Assembly (NCBI GenBank): GCA_020629715.1
Contig: JAHDCU010000003.1
Location: forward strand, 496,879-560,878
Length of the DNA stretch: 64,000 nucleotides
Origin: Saprospiraceae bacterium
GTDB lineage: Bacteria; Bacteroidota; Bacteroidia; Chitinophagales; Saprospiraceae
Direction of reading: 5' to 3'
A program made the translations under genes and the position numbers. Positions 53,199 to 60,824 of this stretch are shown here, piece by piece (position 1 is the first letter of the stretch; every line of letters starts with the position of its first letter). The notes beneath the pieces were generated by a model that saw only the letters and a list, made by a program, of their open reading frames with translations, ran no database searches and had not been told where the DNA came from.

Positions 53199-54719
53199 AT
53201 GGTTAAAGAAACTAGAAGAAATCATATTAGCCTTATAACCAGTAGTTTATTCATGATCATTGGATCTGTAATCCCAGTTATTCCAAATAGATTTCTACCC
53301 TTAGATCAAATAGGTCAATTAATATGTCAAAAACTATCTGATCAATTTACATATGCCTCTAAAAGTGGCATTTCTACTTTACTTCACGATTCAATAAATC
53401 ACGGCATTCTAAATCTCGTAGCAACTAAAAACGATGATGGTGATAAATTAAAACTTTTAGTTGTTGAAGCTTTAAAATTATCTATGATAAGTTTTCAGGA
53501 AGGCTATGAATCTGCTTATCAAATTGCTAAACCAAATGAAATCTCTAGCTACCACTTTAATGGAGTCCGAAATACGTTAGATAGATTTACTAATCAAGTT
53601 GTAAACGGTTTACAAGATGAGTTTATTCTGACCAAAGAAATACTTGAAATTACAGAATTTAAAATTTTATCTGAAATTGTTTCAGAAAGCATTGACTATA
53701 TAAATCTTGGAATTTCTGGTAGGGTATTTAAAGATTACTTCTTAAAAAATAATAAAAGAATATTTGAATATTTCGGGCAACATTTTGTTCGGCTATTAAG
53801 CAAAGATCAAGAATTAATGAATCTTTATCTAATTACATGGGCAAAAGAGGCTCGAAGAATAAGCACTGAACATTTTAATCTTACCCAAACAATTAGTGAA
53901 GAAATTATACGCCTTAATGAATTCATTGAAGTCCTAAAAACAAACTCTAGCCATATTTTCCAAGCTGTAATCAATCAGACTCTCTTAGGCTTTGACATCA
54001 ATATTAAGCCCCAAATGGATGATTTAAAAGAATTTGTTAGAAAGGAAACCGAAAATTCAAAAAATGCGATTTTAAATACAATTGAAAAAATTCAAAATAT
54101 TAACTATAATAGTAAAGAATCAAGCAATCTAAAATCTGGAAAGACAATAGATGATTTTAAAAAAAGATATGAGACTTTTATTAACAAGGTGCTAATAACC
54201 CTTCAGCTTTACTACCAAGAAGGACTGCCTCAGATCAATCAAGACTTAGCTCTAATCGATGTACTAAATTCCGATAAAGTAACATATTTCGACTGTCTAA
54301 TGCTTAATGTATTTGACTATATTGATCAGTATCTAAGTTTTCTAAGAGAAAGGAAGATAGATAAATCAATTTTACTACTCTTCCAACTAATGGATTTTAT
54401 TGAAAATTCATTTGACTCAAATATTGATAATTTCAACGACATGCCATATATTGGTTATAAACACATAAACGATCATAGCACAATTACAAATTTTTCTATT
54501 CAATCAATTGTAATCATTGCATACGCCTTTGCGTTTTTAGACCCAGAAAACTCGCAAATAATTTTAAAGAGATTCGGCCTTCTAAATTGGAAAAATGACA
54601 ACCCCAAAACAGGACTATACAAATGTTTGATTTTACTCGCCGAAGGAGAAATAATTGTTGAATCAAAATTTCCGATCTTTAACGGAATAATATCATTAAA
54701 ATCAAATAAATTGCTGTAA
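53199..54719 (+). CDS. Unrecognised protein downstream of the EAD genes
   Basis: 506 residues, mostly helical and very rich in Ile, Asn, Lys and Phe, with a hydrophobic N-terminal stretch (HISLITSSLFMIIGSVIPVI). No catalytic motif, repeat or known family is recognised. A 185-base gap separates it from the preceding gene, so it may have its own promoter. A hairpin with TTTTAT follows its stop. Its codon and base use resemble the other conflict genes, so it likely belongs to the same island, but a link with the EAD system is only positional. Confidence 0.6.
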   Translation: MVKETRRNHISLITSSLFMIIGSVIPVIPNRFLPLDQIGQLICQKLSDQFTYASKSGISTLLHDSINHGILNLVATKNDDGDKLKLLVVEALKLSMISFQEGYESAYQIAKPNEISSYHFNGVRNTLDRFTNQVVNGLQDEFILTKEILEITEFKILSEIVSESIDYINLGISGRVFKDYFLKNNKRIFEYFGQHFVRLLSKDQELMNLYLITWAKEARRISTEHFNLTQTISEEIIRLNEFIEVLKTNSSHIFQAVINQTLLGFDINIKPQMDDLKEFVRKETENSKNAILNTIEKIQNINYNSKESSNLKSGKTIDDFKKRYETFINKVLITLQLYYQEGLPQINQDLALIDVLNSDKVTYFDCLMLNVFDYIDQYLSFLRERKIDKSILLLFQLMDFIENSFDSNIDNFNDMPYIGYKHINDHSTITNFSIQSIVIIAYAFAFLDPENSQIILKRFGLLNWKNDNPKTGLYKCLILLAEGEIIVESKFPIFNGIISLKSNKLL

Positions 54720-54749
54720 ATATCAATTTATTAATAGAATACACTCTCT

Positions 54750-54780
54750 ATGATAATATTCCGCTTGTTATCATTTTATA
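54750..54780 (+). terminator. AT-rich terminator-like hairpin
   Basis: ATGATAA (54750-54756) pairs with TTATCAT (54768-54774) around an 11-base loop and is followed by TTTATA. It lies 31 bases after the stop at 54719 in a convergent gap whose other 160 bases hold nothing recognised. The stem is weak. Confidence 0.4.
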
Positions 54781-54943
54781 TCAGGTATAGACCTACACGA
54801 TAAGCTTAAATTCATATCAATATTATCACTGAAATTATCAAAGTTTGACTACTTGTTTTCAATCCTAAATATCTCATATGACTTTTTACTAGGATGCTTA
54901 ATTTTTATAAGCTTATTACTTAATTTAAATTGTCTGATTTAAT

Positions 54944-56932
54944 TTATAACTGATCCAATTGTATCTCAAAATTCTCAAGCACTTTAATCAATTTTACATT
55001 TTCTCTTTGGCTATTTAGATATTCGCTATAAGTCTTATAAGCATTTTCTATAAGCTGTTGATAAGTCACTACTCTTGTAGATTTCGCTTCCATCGTCTTA
55101 ATAGATTCATTTATTTTATGATCGTTCGTCCAATCTTTAAGTTTTTTACCAACTACGCAAACAGCTTCAATTACAGGTACTTGTTTTGGAGATATTTCGA
55201 GAAGAATTTTTTCCAAGCCATTTCTATATTTATCTACTTGTGCTAAAAGCGTAAGAGTGTCCGTGGATACAGAAGCCCTCTTCAGTTCTATTAAAACATG
55301 TTTACCAGCAGGGGTTTTATATTTTATATCAACCCTACCTCTATCTTCTTCCTCACTAAGCTTTGCTCTAATATCACCAAATTCTGTTCTTAATCTCTGC
55401 TCCATATACGGTGTAGAATCTGTACTTCTTTCCCAAGACGGATCAAGAAGCCACAAAGAATCAAATAAGTGGTTTTGAAGAATTTTTTCTAAAGAATTAT
55501 CATCATGGACATGTTCTTTTAGCTTCCCAATTATCGCTAATCTCTCCTTAGTTATTTTATAGAACAAGGTTGATTCAATTTCATCAAATTCCTTAAAGAG
55601 ACTTAAAAACTCATCTAAGTTTTCAGTTGATATAGTATTTAATGCATCTAAAGAGTCTTTGTATCTATAGCTTTCAAATGCTATTACACCGTGAGTAAAT
55701 AATTGTTTCTTGTGTTCTTTATCAGTGACTATCTGATTTATTCTTCCAAAGAATTTTTTTGCTTTAGATTTTGTGTCTCTAGAAAGATCAGAATACCAAT
55801 CACTTATAGCTGGCATTTTTAAAATATCATCCTCAACTTTTTTCCCTTTATACTCTGCTCTTTTCTTTGATATATGTTTAAGTTCTTTTTTAATGAATTC
55901 TGTTAAGGAGTTGTACCTATCGTCTTCTTCAAAAATATCCTGGCGACTTGATGTAGCAATATCTGGTTTATCCGAATCATCTAAAAAATCAGCTGTTATC
56001 TCACCAAATAAGTATTTAGTAAACAGACCACCTTCCCTAAATTCCTCAAGAATATCTTCTTTGGCCATCTTACCGCGCATTAGAAGAACAATTTTATTTA
56101 GATTTTCATCTCCATCTTGCAACTGACCAGATTCTTTAGTAAGTCCTAACCATCCGCTTATTTTATGACCTCCATTAAGTAAATTCTCCCTTTTTTCAAC
56201 TTTTACAGCATTTGAACAGAAATCTCCAAAATGTTTAGACTCTTCACCATAATACCATAAATATTCAATTTTTTTAAAATAGTCCCTATCCTCTATTGTT
56301 ATCGGGATTCCATTTAGATTTAAATTAAAAGAATGTTTCTTGCCCAGGATGCTGAATCTTCTTGCAAGTCTCTTTCTTAGAAATGTATCAACTGCATTCA
56401 ACCTTTTCTTCTTGATAGAAGACAAAACAATTCTTGTTCCTTTTATTAAGTTTATATCGTCTATTGGTAAATCTTCTGGTTGGTATTCGTCATAAGTTTC
56501 ATTTCCAATAGCTTTTCTGATCTCTTTTGAATCTAATCTAAAGCCATTGGTTTCATCGTCCTTTGTAGTGTATATATCAATTACATTAGCGATTGAAAAT
56601 AAAGATAGTTTTCCTATCCCTTTCCTTCCCATTACAGGTCTAACGAATTTTACAGTCGTCTTTACTCCATCTTCCCTTTTTGCATATCCTACAGTTAAGA
56701 ATTTTTTGTTTATTTCTGATAAGGTCATCCCATGGCCATCATCTTCAATAATGATATTAGGGTTTTCCTCATTCGAATTAATAGTGATATAGACATTCTC
56801 AGCATCAGCATCCCAAGAGTTAGCAACAATCTCTGAAAGAACAGCAGGAACGTTGCTATATAAATTCATCCCAAGATGATTTAAAACATTCAAGTCAATA
56901 CGCATTCTATATTTTGGGCAGCCACTATTCAT
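54944..56932 (-). CDS. GHKL (MORC/Hsp90-like) ATPase with C-terminal PD-(D/E)XK-like nuclease region
   Basis: 662 residues. Bergerat ATP-binding fold with N box SEIVANSWDADA (Asn38), DDGHGM (64-69) and lid GRKGIGKLS (102-110), close to MORC/MutL-type ATPases. The middle is helical. Near residues 540-575 the segment VDIKYKTPAGKHVLIELKRA has the D-(x)n-E-x-K spacing of PD-(D/E)XK nucleases. It overlaps the methyltransferase gene by 8 bases. MutL/MORC-like proteins linked to DNA methylases are known restriction components, so cleavage of unmodified DNA coupled to ATP hydrolysis is likely. The start at 56932 is within the methylase end. Confidence 0.8.
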   Translation of the reverse strand: MNSGCPKYRMRIDLNVLNHLGMNLYSNVPAVLSEIVANSWDADAENVYITINSNEENPNIIIEDDGHGMTLSEINKKFLTVGYAKREDGVKTTVKFVRPVMGRKGIGKLSLFSIANVIDIYTTKDDETNGFRLDSKEIRKAIGNETYDEYQPEDLPIDDINLIKGTRIVLSSIKKKRLNAVDTFLRKRLARRFSILGKKHSFNLNLNGIPITIEDRDYFKKIEYLWYYGEESKHFGDFCSNAVKVEKRENLLNGGHKISGWLGLTKESGQLQDGDENLNKIVLLMRGKMAKEDILEEFREGGLFTKYLFGEITADFLDDSDKPDIATSSRQDIFEEDDRYNSLTEFIKKELKHISKKRAEYKGKKVEDDILKMPAISDWYSDLSRDTKSKAKKFFGRINQIVTDKEHKKQLFTHGVIAFESYRYKDSLDALNTISTENLDEFLSLFKEFDEIESTLFYKITKERLAIIGKLKEHVHDDNSLEKILQNHLFDSLWLLDPSWERSTDSTPYMEQRLRTEFGDIRAKLSEEEDRGRVDIKYKTPAGKHVLIELKRASVSTDTLTLLAQVDKYRNGLEKILLEISPKQVPVIEAVCVVGKKLKDWTNDHKINESIKTMEAKSTRVVTYQQLIENAYKTYSEYLNSQRENVKLIKVLENFEIQLDQL

Positions 56933-57974
56933 TCATTTCTTCAATATGTGATAAAATTGATTGCCCTATAATTTCTCCTAACTTAACAGGAACAGCATTA
57001 CCTATGTGTTGACCGTACTTTGATATGGAGAATGGTCTACCAGGATCAATTATTTTATAGTCCTTTGGAAAAGACTGTAATATTGCACCTTCTCTCAAAG
57101 TTAACGCTCTGTTTTGTTCCGGATGTCCAAACCTCCCTGTACCGTAATTATAAAACTGGGTAGTTATAGTAGGGGCTGGTTCTGACCAACTCATTCTTCC
57201 ATAAACAGATTTGTAGGATTGCCCTGATTTCCTTTTATGACATGCCAATAACAATTTTTCATTCCAATCTTCCCATGTTCCATTAGGTTTAGATTGTTTT
57301 ATTCTTTCAAGATTGATTGGTGAAAGTTTTGTTGTACGATGCAATGGATCTGTTGAATCTATCTCACCATTATCTAATTCAGGTAGAAATCCTATTACAC
57401 TCTTAACATCAGTATATTCTTCTACACTATGCGTAGGTGGAAGCAATGTTAAATACCCTTTTTTTGAACCTAACAATACTAATCTTCTCCTTTTTTGTGC
57501 TAAGCCATAGTCAGGACAGTAGACGTTACTATAGGTAACATAATATCCAGATGATTTCAAAAATTCTACAAATTCTTTGAATATTACTTGATTAGACAAA
57601 TTAGGAACATTCTCCATAGAGATGACATCAGGATTGGTCTCGGTAATCAACCTTTCAAATTCATTCAGAAGGTTCCATTTCTTATGATCTTTTTTGTTTT
57701 TATTTTTATTTTGGTGAGTAGAAAAAGGTTGGCACGGAGCGCATCCTACTAAAATTTTGATGTCTGTATTATTCCAAAAAGTCTCGTTGATATAATTGCC
57801 TTCTACTGACGAAATATCGGAATGGAAAAATTTGGCTTCGTTATTCGCTTCATATGCATACTGACAGCTTTTATCTAAATCTATTCCTAATTGAACATCG
57901 ATTCCAGCAAGCTCAAGTCCATGGGTAAGACCACCGATGCCACAGAATAAATCTATTGCTGAACAATTCATCAT
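56925..57974 (-). CDS. C5-cytosine DNA methyltransferase
   Basis: 349 residues. Motif I FCGIGG (10-15), catalytic motif IV GCAPCQPFS with Cys81, motif VI ENV (121-123), motif VIII QKRRRLVLLGS (160-170), and the C-terminal motifs IX-X (RALTLREGAILQSFPKDY, GNAVPVKLGEIIG). The target-recognition region is between about 185 and 270. It transfers a methyl group from S-adenosylmethionine to cytosine, protecting host DNA from the ATPase-nuclease encoded next to it. The target sequence cannot be deduced. ATG 57971 is an alternative start. Confidence 0.93.
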   Translation of the reverse strand: MMNCSAIDLFCGIGGLTHGLELAGIDVQLGIDLDKSCQYAYEANNEAKFFHSDISSVEGNYINETFWNNTDIKILVGCAPCQPFSTHQNKNKNKKDHKKWNLLNEFERLITETNPDVISMENVPNLSNQVIFKEFVEFLKSSGYYVTYSNVYCPDYGLAQKRRRLVLLGSKKGYLTLLPPTHSVEEYTDVKSVIGFLPELDNGEIDSTDPLHRTTKLSPINLERIKQSKPNGTWEDWNEKLLLACHKRKSGQSYKSVYGRMSWSEPAPTITTQFYNYGTGRFGHPEQNRALTLREGAILQSFPKDYKIIDPGRPFSISKYGQHIGNAVPVKLGEIIGQSILSHIEEMNE

Positions 57975-58109
57975 ACTATCAAATGAACAATAAAGATACC
58001 AAGATATTATCTCGAATGAGAAATTGAAGTCAAATTATAGTCTAAACCTACTTTAATTTCGAATATAATTAGATTCCTGCTTATCTAATACCACGCTGAA
58101 CAACTTATA

Positions 58110-58325
58110 TCATGAAATATCTTCCACATTATCTAAACAGAGCTCATTCCAAATTTTGTGCTGTACCTGACTTACGACTTTTTCATAATCATAATCAGTG
58201 TTAATCTGTATGTAGAAGTTTTCATATACTTGTTCTCGAAGGTATTCTACAACTTCCCGTAAATGGTCAAAATATTCTGGGCTATTATTATTGACAGGAA
58301 TTACCTCAAACTCTACGTATGCCAT
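58110..58325 (-). CDS. Small acidic protein, unknown function
   Basis: 71 residues with EFEVIPVNNNSPEYFDHL, VVEYLREQVYENFYIQ and a C-terminal helical segment KVVSQVQHKIWNELC. No family recognised. It follows the TGA-interrupted gene by 12 bases on the same strand, so it is likely in the same transcription unit as the coiled-coil genes at 58663-60635, and precedes the methylase gene by 135 bases. Confidence 0.55.
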   Translation of the reverse strand: MAYVEFEVIPVNNNSPEYFDHLREVVEYLREQVYENFYIQINTDYDYEKVVSQVQHKIWNELCLDNVEDIS

Positions 58326-58337
58326 AAACTAAATGTT

Positions 58338-58610
58338 TTATTGATTTTTTAGTGATTGTATTTGAATAATTAAGTCTGAATAGATAGAAGATATTTCTTT
58401 CAATAAATCTTCGATCTCCTCTGATTTGTCAATTATTTTATCGGTAAATCTATCTCATCTTCTAGATTTATCGTTTTTATTTAAACTCATAGTTTTAAAA
58501 GAACTGTATAGTGACTTGGCAGCGTCTAAAAGTTCAAGTCTTCTAATTAAATTTTGAATCTTATCTCATACAATTCTTTTTTGAACATCGAGCTTGGAGT
58601 TTTTTGCCAT
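58338..58610 (-). pseudogene. 91-codon frame with two in-frame TGA codons
   Basis: ATG at 58610 and TAA at 58338-58340 bound a continuous frame except for TGA at codon 15 (58566-58568) and codon 52 (58455-58457). Each TGA is followed by GAT and sits where Trp-Asp would fit (RIV-TGA-DKIQ and SRR-TGA-DRFT). The rest reads as a normal helical, lysine-rich protein (LIRRLELLDAAKSLY, DKSEEIEDLLKEI). The frame fits exactly between its neighbours. It may be a recent pseudogene with TGG to TGA changes or a read-through gene. TGA is used as an ordinary stop elsewhere in the window. Confidence 0.6.
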
Positions 58611-58662
58611 TTAAAAATGAGAAGTAAACATGATTTGTTTAATAGATATTTGTTATCGTTTT

Positions 58663-59721
58663 TCAATCCTTTCCAACTCCCTTGCCCTCCTTCAAAGTCT
58701 CCATCTGCGCCTTATGCTTTTTGATGTCTCTTTCGAGCCTCATCCGCTCATTTTGTAGGTACTCATTATTATCTCGGAGTTGGGAATTAAGACCGCTAAG
58801 TCTTTTATGCTCCATTTCGGCATAGTGCTTATGGGCCATTTTCTCATTTACGTCATTTAAGAACTTAAATTGCTTGAGAGCACGATCGTTAAGTTTATCC
58901 ATGACCAAGGTCTTTTTAGTAAAGTAACTTTCCTTAGCATCATATTCTCTTTTCCTTGTCTCAAACTCTCGATCCTTAAGCTCTTCTCTACGATCTAGGT
59001 ATTCTAACTGATCCTTATAGCTTGAGAACTTCCTATGTACTTCAAACTCCCTATTTCGTAGATCATGATCGGCTTCAAAATATTCTCTATCTGTATCAAT
59101 CTTATATTGTTTGAGCCTGAGTTCTTCACCCTTTAGCTTAAGTTGTTCTGTCCTGATCTTATCATCCAGTGTGGTTTCTAATTGTTCCTTTTTCCATTCT
59201 AGCCGGTCATTTTTAAACTCCTGTATGCGATCATGAATCGCATTTTCTCGATTGCGAAATTCCTCACGATGCATGTTCATTTCTTCTAGCTGCTTAAGTC
59301 GCTCATCTTTGATCAACCCTCGTTTATTTTCAAGAACGATTTGTTCCCTGATGATCCCATTCTTTTCAGTCAACATATCATACATATGCTGTGATTTTTG
59401 AAGTTCTCGCTCAGTTGTGTATAATGCTTGTTTATGATCTATATCCTTTACGATCATTTCGTTCTGATGCAAAGTATTGAGCATACTTACCTTTTCTTCA
59501 TGCAGTCGATTATTGACATTGAGCATGCTGTGAAGAGATTCTAATTCTGTAGCATGCTTTATATTCATCAACTCCTGATAATCCTTGTTCACACGTTCTC
59601 GATGTGCCAATTCTCGATCTTTGATCTTCAAAGCATGAGCCATATCTTGAAGCTCTCGTTTGAATACCTGTAAATCCTCCTCTTTTTGTTTTACGAAATA
59701 TGATAGTCTGTGTTCATTCAT
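58663..59721 (-). CDS. Coiled-coil protein of the element (A)
   Basis: 352 residues, almost wholly charged coiled coil with heptads from about residue 8 to 350 (MNEHRLSYFVKQKEEDLQ, ELQDMAHALKIKDRELAHRE, LRDNNEYLQNERMRLERD). No membrane segment or enzymatic motif. It overlaps the preceding gene's stop by 4 bases (ATGA). Paired coiled-coil proteins of this kind near mobilization genes may be structural or partition-like, but no family is recognised. Confidence 0.65.
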   Translation of the reverse strand: MNEHRLSYFVKQKEEDLQVFKRELQDMAHALKIKDRELAHRERVNKDYQELMNIKHATELESLHSMLNVNNRLHEEKVSMLNTLHQNEMIVKDIDHKQALYTTERELQKSQHMYDMLTEKNGIIREQIVLENKRGLIKDERLKQLEEMNMHREEFRNRENAIHDRIQEFKNDRLEWKKEQLETTLDDKIRTEQLKLKGEELRLKQYKIDTDREYFEADHDLRNREFEVHRKFSSYKDQLEYLDRREELKDREFETRKREYDAKESYFTKKTLVMDKLNDRALKQFKFLNDVNEKMAHKHYAEMEHKRLSGLNSQLRDNNEYLQNERMRLERDIKKHKAQMETLKEGKGVGKD

Positions 59722-60635
59722 ACTTTAATTCCTAAGTTCTTTAATATTGATTTGACACGTTCCTCAGCTTCTTGGTTAATTATATCGTCTTTGTCTTTCA
59801 CAAAACTATCGTAAACAGCTCTATCACGTTTAGATAGCATGTCATCTAGCTGATCTTCCCGATTTAAAAGCTCCTGCATTTTCTTTTGATATTTAAGCTC
59901 ATACTCTGCCATACGATCATTGAGCTTTTGCTCCATCTGACGACTATCTTCAAGAAGCTTTTCTTTATCAGCAATTACTTTCTGGAGGTACTCCTCTTCC
60001 ATCTTGCGACGCTCAGCTGCTCTGTCTCGATTTTGTTCTTCAATCTCTTTTTCTTTAATTCTTGCCAATTCTAATTCTTCTGTTCTTCGTTTCTCTTGTA
60101 CTCTTTGGTCTGATTCTCTACGTGTTCGATTAATTGAATCTGTGAATAACTCATTCATTTTATTATCCAACTCCTCTGCCCGCATGAACTCTATGAGATA
60201 AGCATTATTATCAATCTCAGAAAATGTTCTTCGAATATCCGCATAGATAGCACTATGGTAAGTGCGAAGTTTATTATGGAGGGTTTTGGTTTCTGTTGAA
60301 GATAATCGGGAATCAGACTGTATCATTCTAGCCCATTTTTGCTGTACCTGCTCAACTTTTTCCACTTGAGGAACAAGCTTTTGATACTCCTCCGTAATAT
60401 CATTTATATATTGAACATATCGTCTAACGGCACTTTCTGCCCTTCTATAATTTGTTCTTGTCATCTTATGGATCGCTGACTTCGCTTCATTCTTGAGTCT
60501 CCTAACCTCAGTAAGGATTTTTCTATCTTCTGTGAAGTCAATTTTGTGCAATACCAAGGTCTTATTTCTTGGAGGAAATGAAAGACTTAGCTGACTTTCC
60601 AATTCGTATTCTTTATTGCTTATACTAAATATCAT
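59718..60635 (-). CDS. Coiled-coil protein of the element (B)
   Basis: 305 residues. A short beta-like N-terminal segment (MIFSISNKEYELESQLSL) is followed by helical and coiled-coil sequence (about 40-300), especially RAAERRKMEEEYLQKVIAD. Not recognised. It is the first gene of the reverse operon B, A, TGA-interrupted gene, small acidic gene, and lies 189 bases from the divergent TraD-like gene. Confidence 0.65.
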   Translation of the reverse strand: MIFSISNKEYELESQLSLSFPPRNKTLVLHKIDFTEDRKILTEVRRLKNEAKSAIHKMTRTNYRRAESAVRRYVQYINDITEEYQKLVPQVEKVEQVQQKWARMIQSDSRLSSTETKTLHNKLRTYHSAIYADIRRTFSEIDNNAYLIEFMRAEELDNKMNELFTDSINRTRRESDQRVQEKRRTEELELARIKEKEIEEQNRDRAAERRKMEEEYLQKVIADKEKLLEDSRQMEQKLNDRMAEYELKYQKKMQELLNREDQLDDMLSKRDRAVYDSFVKDKDDIINQEAEERVKSILKNLGIKV

Positions 60636-60732
60636 AGCATAAATATTTATAGAAAAAAATTGTCATGCCACTTTTCCTTACCAAATCATCTATTCTCCAT
60701 ATAAAACATAATTAATTGATTATCAATGATAA

Positions 60733-60758
60733 AAGAACGTTTGTTCTTGAAAACAAAC
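60733..60758. promoter_or_regulatory. Overlapping palindromes in the divergent intergenic region
   Basis: AAGAAC-GTTT-GTTCTT (60733-60748) overlaps GTTTGT-TCTTGAAA-ACAAAC (60739-60758), two perfect inverted repeats sharing sequence, 67-92 bases upstream of the TraD-like gene and about 100 bases from the divergent coiled-coil operon. A probable operator controlling both directions. Confidence 0.5.
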
Positions 60759-60824
60759 TTAGAATCACTATACATCTAATTACAAAATCGATACGTTACA
60801 AGGATAACCATTACTCACTTTTGT

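Noticed and set aside
46156-54719. Assignment to a classical Avs or Thoeris system
   Set aside because: The STAND protein lacks a large C-terminal repeat sensor, and no TIR domain or ThsA-like partner is present.
58338-58610. Genome-wide TGA-as-Trp code
   Set aside because: Several genes here end in TGA as a normal stop (for example those ending at 14556, 27728 and 47277) and others use TGG for Trp.
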